The notes below the pieces were generated by a model. It did not search any database. It worked only from the letters and a program-made list of their open reading frames with translations, and was not told where the DNA came from. From Sphingomonas turrisvirgatae (GTDB taxonomy: Bacteria > Pseudomonadota > Alphaproteobacteria > Sphingomonadales > Sphingomonadaceae), in the NCBI RefSeq assembly GCF_001721295.1, contig NZ_MDDS01000057.1, forward strand, positions 62,001 to 126,000: 64,000 nucleotides of DNA. Reading direction: 5' to 3'. The position numbers and the translations under genes are program-made. This document shows positions 26,057-34,072 of this stretch, piece after piece (positions within the stretch are counted from its first letter, which is position 1; the number at the start of each line of letters is the position of its first letter).

Positions 26057-26520
26057 GCGAAGCAGGTAAAATCCAGGTGGAAGAAGTGACCTCGGTCGAG
26101 GCACCACCCCGCGCGCGCGTCGAGGAAACGCCTAAAGCGACGTTCGAGCGCAAGCGCGACTATCTCGACGGCTTCCTCTCGCAAAAGCCGGCCGACGCGC
26201 CTGCGGGCGAACCCGGCGGCGCGACCTATGAAGCGATCATCGATGCGCTGAAGGAAATCTACGACCCCGAAATCCCGGTCAACATCTATGACCTCGGCCT
26301 CATCTACAATGTCGAGGTGACGAGCGAAGGCCATGCCGTCGTGACGATGACGCTGACCACGCCGCATTGCCCGGTCGCCGAATCGATGCCGGGCGAGGTC
26401 GAGTTGCGCGTCGGGGCGGTGCCGGGTGTAGGCCATGCCGAGGTCAACCTCGTCTGGGATCCGCCATGGGACCCGCAGAAGATGAGCGACGAAGCCCGGC
26501 TCGAATTGGGGATGCTGTGA
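26053..26520 (+). CDS. sufT: SUF system assembly protein SufT (MIP18/DUF59)
   Basis: This is a 155-aa protein with a MIP18-family domain in the C-terminal two thirds: EIYDPEIPVNIYDLGLIYNV, then LTTPHCPVAESMPGEVE with the family Cys. It ends in VNLVWDPPWDPQKMSDEARL. The first 60 residues are charged and low in conservation. SufT proteins aid maturation of Fe-S proteins. GTG 26053 overlaps the sufS stop and its TGA overlaps the sufA ATG, so translation is coupled on both sides. Confidence 0.93.
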   Translation: MSEAGKIQVEEVTSVEAPPRARVEETPKATFERKRDYLDGFLSQKPADAPAGEPGGATYEAIIDALKEIYDPEIPVNIYDLGLIYNVEVTSEGHAVVTMTLTTPHCPVAESMPGEVELRVGAVPGVGHAEVNLVWDPPWDPQKMSDEARLELGML

Positions 26521-26876
26521 TGAGCGACGTAAAGACCCGCGCCCGCCCGGCCGCGATCCTGCTGACGCCGGCTTCGGAGGCGCGCATCGCGTCGCTGATG
26601 GCGAGCGCGCCGGCCGATGCGATCGGCGTCAAGCTTTCCACGCCGCGCCGGGGCTGTTCGGGCCTAGCTTACTCCGTCGATTACGTCACCTCGGCCAATC
26701 CGATGGACGAGCGCATCGACACGCCCGGCGGCACGCTGTTCGTCGATGGCGGCTCGGTCCTCTATCTGATCGGATCGACCATGGACTGGGTCGAGGACGA
26801 CTTCACCGCCGGCTTCGTGTTCAACAATCCGAACGCAAAGGGCGCATGCGGCTGCGGCGAGAGCTTCACTGTCTGA
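26520..26876 (+). CDS. sufA: A-type Fe-S carrier SufA/IscA
   Basis: This is a 118-aa HesB/IscA-like carrier that receives clusters from SufBCD and delivers them to targets. The three ligands are present: Cys in RRGCSGLAY and the paired Cys in GACGCGESFTV at the C-terminus. VDGGSVLYLIGSTMDWVEDD and GFVFNNPNAKGACGCG are typical. ATG 26520 shares a base with the sufT stop. Its own stop lies within the start of a further small gene. Confidence 0.95.
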   Translation: MSDVKTRARPAAILLTPASEARIASLMASAPADAIGVKLSTPRRGCSGLAYSVDYVTSANPMDERIDTPGGTLFVDGGSVLYLIGSTMDWVEDDFTAGFVFNNPNAKGACGCGESFTV

Positions 26877-27099
26877 CGAAGCGCCGCGGTCGAACGCGAC
26901 TCGCAACACGCTGCTGGCCGCGACCATCCTTCTCGCGCCGGGCGGCTTCATCCTGGGCGGCATGCTCCTCGCTCGCGCCCTGAAGAAGCGGCAGTCCAAT
27001 TCCGGCAGCCCGGCTAAAACCGGGATCTCAGGCGAGAGCGCAGGACAGGCGTTGCACGACACCTCAGCCTCCGCCGGAGTGAGTGACGAAAAGGGCTAG
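26869..27099 (+). CDS. Small single-span membrane protein with probable CTG start
   Basis: A 76-codon frame overlaps the sufA stop by eight bases and has no upstream ATG, GTG or TTG in a sensible place. The likely initiator is CTG at 26869, giving (M)SDEAPRSNATRNTLLAATI. One membrane helix follows (residues 14-36, TLLAATILLAPGGFILGG), then KKR and a polar Ser/Gly-rich tail. Third positions are strongly G/C over the first 40 codons, supporting real coding. A start at the internal ATG 26962 would cut the helix. It ends the SUF operon. Function unknown. Confidence 0.6.
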   Translation: MSDEAPRSNATRNTLLAATILLAPGGFILGGMLLARALKKRQSNSGSPAKTGISGESAGQALHDTSASAGVSDEKG

Positions 27100-28082
27100 G
27101 CCCAGCCCTCCAGAACCTGATCCGGCGGCCTATGCCCATCGGCCCAGAAGCGGATATTCGCGATAACCTTCTCGCCCGTCGCAATCCGCCCCTCCAGCGT
27201 CGCCGAGCCCATGTGCGGCGTCATCACCACATTGGGCAGCGCGAGCAGCCGCGGATCGATTTCGGGCTCGAACCGCCACACGTCGAGCCCCGCCCCGGCC
27301 AGCCGCCCCGCTTCCAACGCGGCGACCATCGCATCCTCGTCCACGATCCCGCCGCGCGAGGCGTTGATGAGGTACACTTGCGGGCCGAGCAGGCCGATCC
27401 GGCGCGCGTCGATCAGGTCGCGGCTGTCGTCGTTGAGCGGCGTGTGGATCGTCAGGATGTCGATGTTGCTCAACATCTCGTCCAGATTGGGATGCCATTC
27501 CGCGCCGAACTCGGCCTCCACCACCTTGGGCAGGCGATGGCGGTTGTGATAGTGGATCGAAAGCCCGAACGCCCGCGCGCGCCGCGCGACCGCCTGGCCG
27601 ATCCGTCCCATGCCGACGATGCCCAGCCGCTTGCCGCCGATGCGGTGGCCCAGCATGCCGCCCGGCGACCAGCCGTTCCACTGGCCCGATCGCACCAGCT
27701 TTTCTCCCTCGGCCAGCCGGCGCGGCACCGATACGATCAGCGCCATCGTCATGTCGGCCGTATCTTCGGTCAGCACACCCGGGGTATTGGTGACGACGAT
27801 CCGCCGCGCGCGCGCCGCCTTGAGGTCGATATGGTTAACGCCAGCGCCGAAATTCGCGATCAGCTTCAGCCGCTCGCCAGCCCCGGCGATCAGTTCGGCG
27901 TCGATGGTGTCGGTCACCGTCGGCACCAGCACGTCGCATTCCGCCATCGCAGTAGCCAGCGCGGCGCGGTCCATCGCGACGTCGCCAGGATTGGCCACGA
28001 CGTCGAACAGTTCGGCCATCCGCGCATTGATCGCATCGGGCAGGTCACGAGTGACGACGACGCGGGGACGCTGCTGTGCCAT
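27096..28082 (-). CDS. D-2-hydroxyacid dehydrogenase (glyoxylate/hydroxypyruvate reductase type)
   Basis: This is a 328-aa NAD(P)-dependent dehydrogenase that reduces 2-oxoacids such as glyoxylate. It has the Rossmann motif LGIVGMGRIGQAVARRA, the catalytic Arg in INASRGGIVDED, the Glu in the following helix region, and the catalytic His in MTPHMGSATLE. NFGAGVNHIDLKAARARRIV and NTPGVLTEDTADM are typical of GyaR/GhrB. The ATG at 28082 gives a normal N-terminus. It converges with the SUF operon so closely that both stop codons lie in one CTAG. Confidence 0.92.
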   Translation of the reverse strand: MAQQRPRVVVTRDLPDAINARMAELFDVVANPGDVAMDRAALATAMAECDVLVPTVTDTIDAELIAGAGERLKLIANFGAGVNHIDLKAARARRIVVTNTPGVLTEDTADMTMALIVSVPRRLAEGEKLVRSGQWNGWSPGGMLGHRIGGKRLGIVGMGRIGQAVARRARAFGLSIHYHNRHRLPKVVEAEFGAEWHPNLDEMLSNIDILTIHTPLNDDSRDLIDARRIGLLGPQVYLINASRGGIVDEDAMVAALEAGRLAGAGLDVWRFEPEIDPRLLALPNVVMTPHMGSATLEGRIATGEKVIANIRFWADGHRPPDQVLEGWA

Positions 28083-28176
28083 GTTCGATCGATTGGCCTC
28101 ACGTCACGTGCCAGTCAATGGTTGAAGCGTCGCGTGCCTAGGCGTTAGACGAACAAGGTCAGTCAGGGGTCATCGA

Positions 28177-28668
28177 ATGCGCGTGCGAGTTCAAGCGGTT
28201 GTCGCCATGATGGCGTTGGGATTGCTGTCCGCCAGCATCGCCGACGCTTGGGCGCAGCAGCGCAAGCCGCCCTATTATGCCTCGATCGCCGCGTCGAAGG
28301 CGCGGATGCGCACCGGTCCAGGCCGCAACTATCCCGCCAGCTGGCTCTATCAGCGCGCTGACCTGCCCGTGAAGGTGATCGAAGTCTATAATGACTGGCG
28401 CAAGGTCGAGGATCCGGACGGCACACAGGGCTGGATGCAGGTCGCTCTCATGTCGCCCACCCGCACCGGCTATATCGTCGGCGGGATCGTCGAGCTGCGC
28501 GACGCGCCGCGCGGCAACGCTCGCATCAACTGGCGCGCCGCACCGGGCGTGATCGGCCGGATCAGCAAATGTGAGCGCGGCTGGTGCTGGTTCGACGTCA
28601 AGGGCCGCGCCGGCTATGTCGAACAGAACCGCATCTGGGGCACCGACCCGGGCGAAGAGATCGACTGA
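28177..28668 (+). CDS. SH3-domain protein, exported
   Basis: A 163-aa protein with a signal peptide (MRVRVQAVVAMMALGLLSAS, cleavage near AWAQ). Two bacterial SH3 (SH3b) repeats follow, roughly residues 34-95 (SIAASKARMRTGPGRNYPAS to GWMQVALM) and 105-155 (VELRDAPRGNARINWRAAPG to GYVEQNRIWG). SH3b domains often bind cell wall or proteins, and a periplasmic role is likely. It is divergent from the hydroxyacid dehydrogenase gene and converges on the thiolase gene. Confidence 0.87.
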   Translation: MRVRVQAVVAMMALGLLSASIADAWAQQRKPPYYASIAASKARMRTGPGRNYPASWLYQRADLPVKVIEVYNDWRKVEDPDGTQGWMQVALMSPTRTGYIVGGIVELRDAPRGNARINWRAAPGVIGRISKCERGWCWFDVKGRAGYVEQNRIWGTDPGEEID

Positions 28669-28701
28669 GCCGCCGCTCCGACTCCCGCCAGGGCGTGCCG
28701 A

Positions 28702-29886
28702 TTACATCAGCTCGACCGCCATCGCCGTCGCCTCGCCCCCGCCGATGCACAGCGACGCCAGGCCCCGCTTCTGGCCGTTGTTCTGCAGGCCGGCCAGCAG
28801 CGTCGCCAGAATCCGCGCGCCGCTCGCCCCGATCGGGTGGCCCAGCGCGCATGCGCCACCATTGATGTTCAGCACGTCATGCGGCACCGACAGGTCGCGC
28901 ATCGCGATCATCGAAACACATGCGAACGCTTCGTTCACCTCGAACAGATCGACGTCGCCGGTCTTCCACCCCGCCCGCTCCAGCGCCTTTTGCATCGCAA
29001 ACACCGGCGCCGTGGTGAAACGTGCCGGCAGGTGCGCATGCCCGGCGTGCGACACCACTTTCGCCACCGGCTGCAGGCCCAGCTTCTCGGCAACCGACAG
29101 CCGGCTGAGCACCAGCGCCGCCGCACCGTCCGAGATCGACGAGGCGTTCGCCGCCGTGATCGTCCCATCCTTGGCAAAGGCCGGCTTGAGCGTCGGGATC
29201 TTCGACGCGTCGGCCTTGCTGGGCTGCTCGTCCTTATCGACCACGACCACGCCCTTGCGGGTCCTGACTTCGACCGGCACGATCTCCCGGTCGAAGCCGC
29301 CGCTGGTGGCCGCCTTTTGCGCGCGCGTCAGGCTGGCGATGGCGAACGCGTCCTGGGCTTCACGCGTGAACTGATATTCGGTGGCGATCTCCTCCGCGAA
29401 CGTGCCCATCGCACGGCCGGGTTCATAGGCGTCCTCAAGCCCGTCCAGGAACATGTGATCGTAAAGGCGATCATGCCCGATCCGCGCCCCGCTGCGATGC
29501 TTCAACGACAGGTACGGCGCATTGGTCATGCTCTCCAGCCCGCCGCCGATGATCATGTCGGCGGTCCCGGCGGCCAGCGCCTCGCTCGCCATGATCGCGG
29601 CCTGCATGCCCGATCCGCACATTTTGTTGACCGTGGTCGCCTCGATATGGTCGGGCAGCCCGGCCTTGCGCGCAGCCTGCCGCGCCGGTGCCTGGCCAAG
29701 CCCTGCAGGCAGCACGCAGCCCATATAGATGCGGTCCACCGCCTCGCCCTTCAGCCCGGCGCGCTCGACCGCCGCGCCCACCGCCGTGGCGCCCAGCTCG
29801 GTCGCGGTGACATCGCTGAACACGCCCTGCATGCTGCCCATCGGCGTACGCGCATAGGAAAGGATGACGACGGGATCGTGGGACAT
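28702..29886 (-). CDS. Acetyl-CoA C-acetyltransferase (thiolase)
   Basis: The product condenses two acetyl-CoA to acetoacetyl-CoA or runs the reverse in beta-oxidation. The 394-aa protein carries the acyl-accepting Cys90 in VNKMCGSGMQAAIMA, NEAFACVSMIAM, and the C-terminal catalytic NGGACALGHPIGASGARI. I start at ATG 29886 (MSHDPVVILSYARTP) with CAGGAA about 8 bases before it; an upstream in-frame start at 29940 is not conserved. With the acetoacetyl-CoA reductase at 1473 it could feed polyhydroxybutyrate synthesis, but the two are 27 kb apart. Confidence 0.94.
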   Translation of the reverse strand: MSHDPVVILSYARTPMGSMQGVFSDVTATELGATAVGAAVERAGLKGEAVDRIYMGCVLPAGLGQAPARQAARKAGLPDHIEATTVNKMCGSGMQAAIMASEALAAGTADMIIGGGLESMTNAPYLSLKHRSGARIGHDRLYDHMFLDGLEDAYEPGRAMGTFAEEIATEYQFTREAQDAFAIASLTRAQKAATSGGFDREIVPVEVRTRKGVVVVDKDEQPSKADASKIPTLKPAFAKDGTITAANASSISDGAAALVLSRLSVAEKLGLQPVAKVVSHAGHAHLPARFTTAPVFAMQKALERAGWKTGDVDLFEVNEAFACVSMIAMRDLSVPHDVLNINGGACALGHPIGASGARILATLLAGLQNNGQKRGLASLCIGGGEATAMAVELM

Positions 29887-29961
29887 GATCGGCTTCCTGT
29901 GAGTTTGTCTTCCAGTGCGATCTAGGTTCGCTCGAATCAAAACGCAAAGCAGGGATGCCGC

Positions 29962-30216
29962 ATGGAATTGATGGATGTTCTCAAATGGTTCGCCTCGATC
30001 AGCGGCATCATCGCCGCTTTCATGGTCAGCCTAGACAACGGCCGCCGCGTCACCGGCTGCGGCTTTGCGCTCTTCGTCGCGTCGAGTATTGCCTGGATCA
30101 GCGGCGCGATCATGGATGGCGAAACGGCGCTCCTGTCCCAGAACATGGTGTTGTTCGGCATCAACCTCTTCGGCGTCTATCGCTATCTGATCCGCAAGAA
30201 GCCAGTCGATACCTGA
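29962..30216 (+). CDS. Small inner-membrane protein, unknown function
   Basis: An 84-aa protein with about three hydrophobic segments: residues 8-24 (WFASISGIIAAFMVSL), 31-50 (TGCGFALFVASSIAWISGAI) and 58-76 (LSQNMVLFGINLFGVYRYL). It has a basic C-terminus (RKKP). The general look is that of short PnuC/PQ-loop-like membrane proteins, but I cannot assign a family. It sits between the divergent thiolase gene and the prepilin peptidase gene, 25 bases before the latter, and may be cotranscribed with it. Confidence 0.75.
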   Translation: MELMDVLKWFASISGIIAAFMVSLDNGRRVTGCGFALFVASSIAWISGAIMDGETALLSQNMVLFGINLFGVYRYLIRKKPVDT

Positions 30217-30241
30217 GCGGAATTGAGGCAAAAAGCGCGGC

Positions 30242-30985
30242 ATGCCCGACTACGCCTACCCGCTCCTCCTCGGTCTGCTCGGCCTCGTCCTCGGCAGCTT
30301 CATCGCGACGATCGCGATGCGCTGGCCACAGGGTCGAAGCGCGCTGCACGGCCGCTCGGCATGCGACAGTTGCGACAAGGCCCTGCGCGCGCATGAACTC
30401 GTGCCGCTGCTCAGCTATGTGCTGCAGCGCGGGCGCTGCCGTGCATGCGGCGGCGCAATCCATCCCGGTCACCCCGGAACCGAACTGGCCGGACTGGTCG
30501 TCGGGGTTGCCGCCGGTCTCGTCGCGCCGGGGCCGGAGGGGGTGGCCGGCGCGATCTTCGGCTGGCTCCTGCTCGCGCTCGCGGCGCTCGACCTCGCCGC
30601 CTTCTGGCTGCCGAACCTGCTCACCGCGACACTGGCGCTCACCGGCATCGTCGACGGCTTCCTCTTCCCGCCCAACTGGCTCGACCGCATCGCCGGTGGC
30701 GTCATCGGCTATTGCCTGCTCGAACTCGCTCGCTTCACCTATCGCCTGATCCGCAAGCGACAGGGGCTGGGCGGCGGCGACGCCAGGATGTTCGCCGGCA
30801 TCGGCATCTGGCTCGGCGCCTCCATGCTCGCCCCGATATTGCTGGCCGCCAGCCTGATCGGCCTCGCCTTTGCAGCGGCGGCTCGTATCTCTGGCCGCGA
30901 AATGTCGATGACCAGTCGCCTGCCGCTCGGCACGCTGCTCGCGATCGCCGCGTTCCCGGCCTGGCTCTACGGCGTGGCGATCTAG
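30242..30985 (+). CDS. Prepilin peptidase (A24 type IV leader peptidase)
   Basis: This is a 247-aa membrane aspartic protease that cleaves type IV prepilin-like leaders and may N-methylate the new N-terminus. The N-terminal cytoplasmic part has paired CxxC motifs (CDSC, CRAC), as in bifunctional PilD. The catalytic Asp pair is seen in LAALDLAAFWLPNLLT (family usually LPD, here LPN) and in GGGDARMFAGIGIWLG. Several membrane spans follow. No pilin or type II secretion genes lie in the window, so its substrates are elsewhere. Confidence 0.9.
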   Translation: MPDYAYPLLLGLLGLVLGSFIATIAMRWPQGRSALHGRSACDSCDKALRAHELVPLLSYVLQRGRCRACGGAIHPGHPGTELAGLVVGVAAGLVAPGPEGVAGAIFGWLLLALAALDLAAFWLPNLLTATLALTGIVDGFLFPPNWLDRIAGGVIGYCLLELARFTYRLIRKRQGLGGGDARMFAGIGIWLGASMLAPILLAASLIGLAFAAAARISGREMSMTSRLPLGTLLAIAAFPAWLYGVAI

Positions 30986-30988
30986 CCC

Positions 30989-31225
30989 CTACATCGTCAT
31001 CCGGTCACCTGTGCCGCTCGGCAGTTTGGGCGCCGGCCGGCCCATCGTCCAGTTCTTGGTCAGCCGGACCGATGGATTGGGCGCGCACCAGATTTCGCCC
31101 GTTTCGCTGATTGCGGTCACCCAGATCAGGTTATGCTCCTGCCCGTAATCGATCATGCCGATGGCATAGCCTTCGCCCTTGCCGAGCACGTTGAGCGGGA
31201 TCGGCGGGTTGAGCTGCGTGAACAT
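30989..31225 (-). CDS. Conserved hypothetical protein (78 aa)
   Basis: This 78-residue protein begins MFTQLNPPIPLNVLGKGEGY, with AIGMIDYGQEHNLIWVTAIS and EIWCAPNPSVRLTKNWTMGR. I recall similar small proteins in sphingomonads, always hypothetical. The compact beta-rich, Trp-containing sequence looks like a folded domain. It converges with the prepilin peptidase gene, three bases apart, and is divergent from the aldehyde dehydrogenase gene. Function unknown. Confidence 0.78.
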   Translation of the reverse strand: MFTQLNPPIPLNVLGKGEGYAIGMIDYGQEHNLIWVTAISETGEIWCAPNPSVRLTKNWTMGRPAPKLPSGTGDRMTM

Positions 31226-31348
31226 GCGGAGCTTTCGTAAGCGTGAGCCCGTATAACGTATGTAAATGATCGAGGTTCAATCGCGCCGCCGCGCCATTGC
31301 ACGCACTGCCAAATCGCCCGATATCCGGGCGCGGACGAGGAGAGAATA

Positions 31349-32764
31349 GTGGCCGACCTGCGCGCAATGCTCGACACTCAACGCACAGCTTTCATGGCCG
31401 AGTTGCCGGTCGCGATTTCCGTGCGCAAGGATCGCCTGAGGCGCGCCGCCGTGATGGTCGGGGAAAATGCCGTACGACTCTGCGACGCGCTGAGCGAGGA
31501 TTTCGGCCACCGCAGCCTGCGCCAATCGATGATTACCGACATCGCCGCCTCGGTCGCCTCATTGAAACATGCTATCAAGCAAGTCGATCGCTGGGCGCGG
31601 CGCGAGAAGAAGCCGGTCATGTTCCCGCTCGGCCTGCTTGGTGCCCGCGCGTGGGTCGAATATCAGCCAAAAGGCGTGGTCGGCATCATCTCGCCATGGA
31701 ATTTTCCGGTCAATCTCGTGATGTCGCCGCTTGCCGGAGTGTTCGCCGCAGGCAACCGCGCGATGGTCAAGACAAGCGAGTTCACGCCCGCCACCGCCGC
31801 CCTGTTCGAAGAACTCGTCCCGGCCTATTTCGACGCAACCGAACTCGCTTTCGTCAGCGGCGGTCCGGAAATGGGCCAGGCGTTCGCCGCCCTGCCTTTC
31901 GATCATCTGCTGTTCACTGGCGCCACCGGCATCGGCCGTCATATCCTGCACGCGGCGGCGGACAATCTGACGCCGGTGACGCTCGAGCTTGGCGGCAAGT
32001 CGCCCGCGATCCTCGCCCGCTCCGCCGACCTTGCCCAGGCGACCGAGCGGGTCGCGATGGGCAAGATGCTGAACGCCGGCCAGATCTGCATCGCGCCCGA
32101 TTACCTGATGGTCCCCGCCGAACAGGAAGCCGCCGCGGTCGAAGGCCTGACCCGCGCCGCCAGCGCGATGTACCCGACGCTGCTCGCCAACCCGGACTAT
32201 ACAGCCATCATCAACGACCGCCATTTCGAGCGCCTCACCGCCGCCCTCGACGATGCACGTGCGAAGGGGGCCGAAGTGATCGCCGTAAACCCGGCCGGCG
32301 AGGACTTCGGCCGGTCCAACGCGCGCAAGCTCCCGCTGCACATCGTGCGCAATCCGACCGACGACATGGTGGTCATGCAGGAGGAGATTTTCGGCCCCAT
32401 CCTGCCGGTCCGCAAATACGACACGATCGATGGCGCGATCGTCGAGGTGAACCGCCGCGACCGTCCACTCGCGCTCTATTACTTCGGGAGCGACGAGGCC
32501 GAACGCCGCCGCGTGCTCGATCGCACCATCTCGGGCGGCGTCAGCCTCGACGACACCATCTTCCACGTCTCGATGGAGGAACTGCCCTTCGGCGGCATCG
32601 GGCCCTCGGGCATGGGCGCCTATCACGGCGAAACGGGCTTCCGCACCTTCAGCCATGCCAAAAGCGTGTTCAAGCAGTCGAGGCTCAATGTGGCAAAGCT
32701 CGGCGGGCTCATGCCGCCCTATGGCAAGCGCACCGACGCTGCGATCAAACGCCAGCTGGGCTGA
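31349..32764 (+). CDS. Coniferyl-aldehyde dehydrogenase family protein
   Basis: The product is an NAD(P)-dependent aldehyde dehydrogenase oxidising aromatic or related aldehydes. The 471-aa sequence shows IISPWNFPVNLVMSPLAG, FTGATGIGRHI, the Glu in LELGGKSPAIL and the catalytic Cys in NAGQICIAPDYLMVP. That last motif and MQEEIFGPILPVRKYD are typical of CalB. The substrate may not be coniferyl aldehyde itself. GTG 31349 has GAGGAGAG before it. It stands alone, converging with the amidotransferase gene. Confidence 0.9.
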   Translation: MADLRAMLDTQRTAFMAELPVAISVRKDRLRRAAVMVGENAVRLCDALSEDFGHRSLRQSMITDIAASVASLKHAIKQVDRWARREKKPVMFPLGLLGARAWVEYQPKGVVGIISPWNFPVNLVMSPLAGVFAAGNRAMVKTSEFTPATAALFEELVPAYFDATELAFVSGGPEMGQAFAALPFDHLLFTGATGIGRHILHAAADNLTPVTLELGGKSPAILARSADLAQATERVAMGKMLNAGQICIAPDYLMVPAEQEAAAVEGLTRAASAMYPTLLANPDYTAIINDRHFERLTAALDDARAKGAEVIAVNPAGEDFGRSNARKLPLHIVRNPTDDMVVMQEEIFGPILPVRKYDTIDGAIVEVNRRDRPLALYYFGSDEAERRRVLDRTISGGVSLDDTIFHVSMEELPFGGIGPSGMGAYHGETGFRTFSHAKSVFKQSRLNVAKLGGLMPPYGKRTDAAIKRQLG

Positions 32765-32830
32765 TCGGCCGCGACATCAAGTTCCAAGCTAGCCACGCCC
32801 CGCCTGTTCTGCCCCGACGCAGCGCACGCG

Positions 32831-33526
32831 TCACAGCCCCGTCAGCCACTCCGCGATCATCGTCCGACCGGCCGCGACCGCGCGCGACCCGTGCCGGTCA
32901 TGCTGTGCGCGCAGCGCGGCCACGCTGGTCCCGGCACACGCGACATAGTCGTCCGCACCGTCCAGCCATTCCTCGAAACGCGGGTCCTCCCCCATCTCCG
33001 CGTGGAATTGCAGCGCGAGCAGGGCCGACCCGCGCCGGAATGCCTGGTGCGCGCAGCCCGGTGTCGATGCGAGCAGTTCGACGCCGTCGGGCAGCGGAAA
33101 GGTGTCGCCATGCCAATGCAGCACCGGCACGTCCGCAACATGGCGTAACGGTGACGCCGCCCCAGCCGCGTTCAACTCAACCGGCGCGAATCCGACCTCT
33201 CGTACAGGACCGACATGGACCTTCACCCCCATCGCCTGCGCGATCATCTGAGCGCCCAAACATACCCCCAACGTCGGCAGGCCGAGCGAGATGCGGCTGG
33301 CCAGCCGGTCGACCTCGCAATCGATCCAGGGATGCGCTTCACGCTCGTACACGCCCATCGGCCCGCCCATCAGGATCAGCAGGTCCGGCGTGTTGAAGTT
33401 CACGCGCGAAAAGTCTGGGTCGGTCACGTCGATGCGATCGAGTTGATAGCCGGCAGCTTCGACAGGCTCGCGAAATCCGGCGATGCCCTCATAGGGCGTG
33501 TGCCGAATGATCAATCCTCGTTTCAT
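32831..33526 (-). CDS. Class I glutamine amidotransferase-like protein
   Basis: A 231-aa stand-alone GATase-1 domain. The nucleophile elbow is GVCLGAQMIAQAMG with Cys, and the catalytic His lies in ALLALQFHAEM followed by an acidic residue. LLILMGGPMGVYE forms the oxyanion loop. The layout is that of GuaA N-terminal-like proteins used as gamma-glutamyl hydrolases or unknown amidotransferases (PuuD or YfeJ type). The synthetase partner, if any, is not nearby, so the substrate is unknown. Confidence 0.87.
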   Translation of the reverse strand: MKRGLIIRHTPYEGIAGFREPVEAAGYQLDRIDVTDPDFSRVNFNTPDLLILMGGPMGVYEREAHPWIDCEVDRLASRISLGLPTLGVCLGAQMIAQAMGVKVHVGPVREVGFAPVELNAAGAASPLRHVADVPVLHWHGDTFPLPDGVELLASTPGCAHQAFRRGSALLALQFHAEMGEDPRFEEWLDGADDYVACAGTSVAALRAQHDRHGSRAVAAGRTMIAEWLTGL

Positions 33527-33719
33527 CGCTTCAGCCTAGCATCGCTGGTGTTCCGCAAAACCTGACTCGGGGTTTACAGCGCCAAAGGCCTGCTACGAAT
33601 GCAGGCGCTGCAATCGCATATGCGCGCTTCGCGATCGTCAATTGCTGCGGCGCAACATACGATCGTTTCAACAACATAACGAGAGGTGCCGATCTGGCTC
33701 TAACACCGGGAGACAGCTC

Positions 33720-33995
33720 GTGACCAAGATCATCATTCTCGCCGCCGCCCTTTTCGCCGTCCCGACTGCCGCCGCCGCAGCCGAGCGCACGTTCACCCGC
33801 GATGGTGTGACCTACACCTATACCAGCGCCAAACAGGGTGAGCGGACCGTCATCACCGGCAAGACGTCGCAGGGTTCGGCCTATACCCTCACCGTCCGTG
33901 GCAAGCGCGTCAGCGGCCTCGTCGGTGGCACGCCCGTTGCCTTCACCATCGCCAAGCCGCTGGCCGGCTCGGTTAAGACGGCCAGCATCGACTGA
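33720..33995 (+). CDS. Small exported hypothetical protein
   Basis: A 91-aa protein starting at a GTG (33720) with GGGAGA about 6 bases before. A signal peptide is clear (VTKIIILAAALFAVPTAAAA, cleavage near AAERTF). The mature part, RTFTRDGVTYTYTSAKQGER, ITGKTSQGSAYTLTVRGKRV and VAFTIAKPL, looks like a small beta-sheet domain with charged turns. I know similar proteins in sphingomonads but not their function. A strong hairpin terminator follows. Confidence 0.75.
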   Translation: MTKIIILAAALFAVPTAAAAAERTFTRDGVTYTYTSAKQGERTVITGKTSQGSAYTLTVRGKRVSGLVGGTPVAFTIAKPLAGSVKTASID

Positions 33996-34003
33996 TCGCA
34001 AAT

Positions 34004-34050
34004 GGCCGGCCTGCTTCGCCCGGACGGGCGGGATCAGGCCGGCCCTTGTC
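34004..34050 (+). terminator. Hairpin terminator between convergent genes
   Basis: GGCCGGCCTG (34004-34013) pairs perfectly with CAGGCCGGCC (34035-34044). An inner CGCCCG/CGGGCG pair shortens the loop. CTTGTCTC follows, a poor T tract. It lies 8 bases after the small exported protein gene and before the 3' end of dgt, so it may serve both directions. Confidence 0.65.
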
Positions 34051-34072
34051 TCCGTCCTGCAAGATTACGGAC

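Noticed and set aside
31251..31261. GTATAACGTAT shared with 62580-62590, both upstream of genes
   Set aside because: An 11-base match between two places is expected by chance many times in 64 kb, and neither copy has a convincing partner -35 element.
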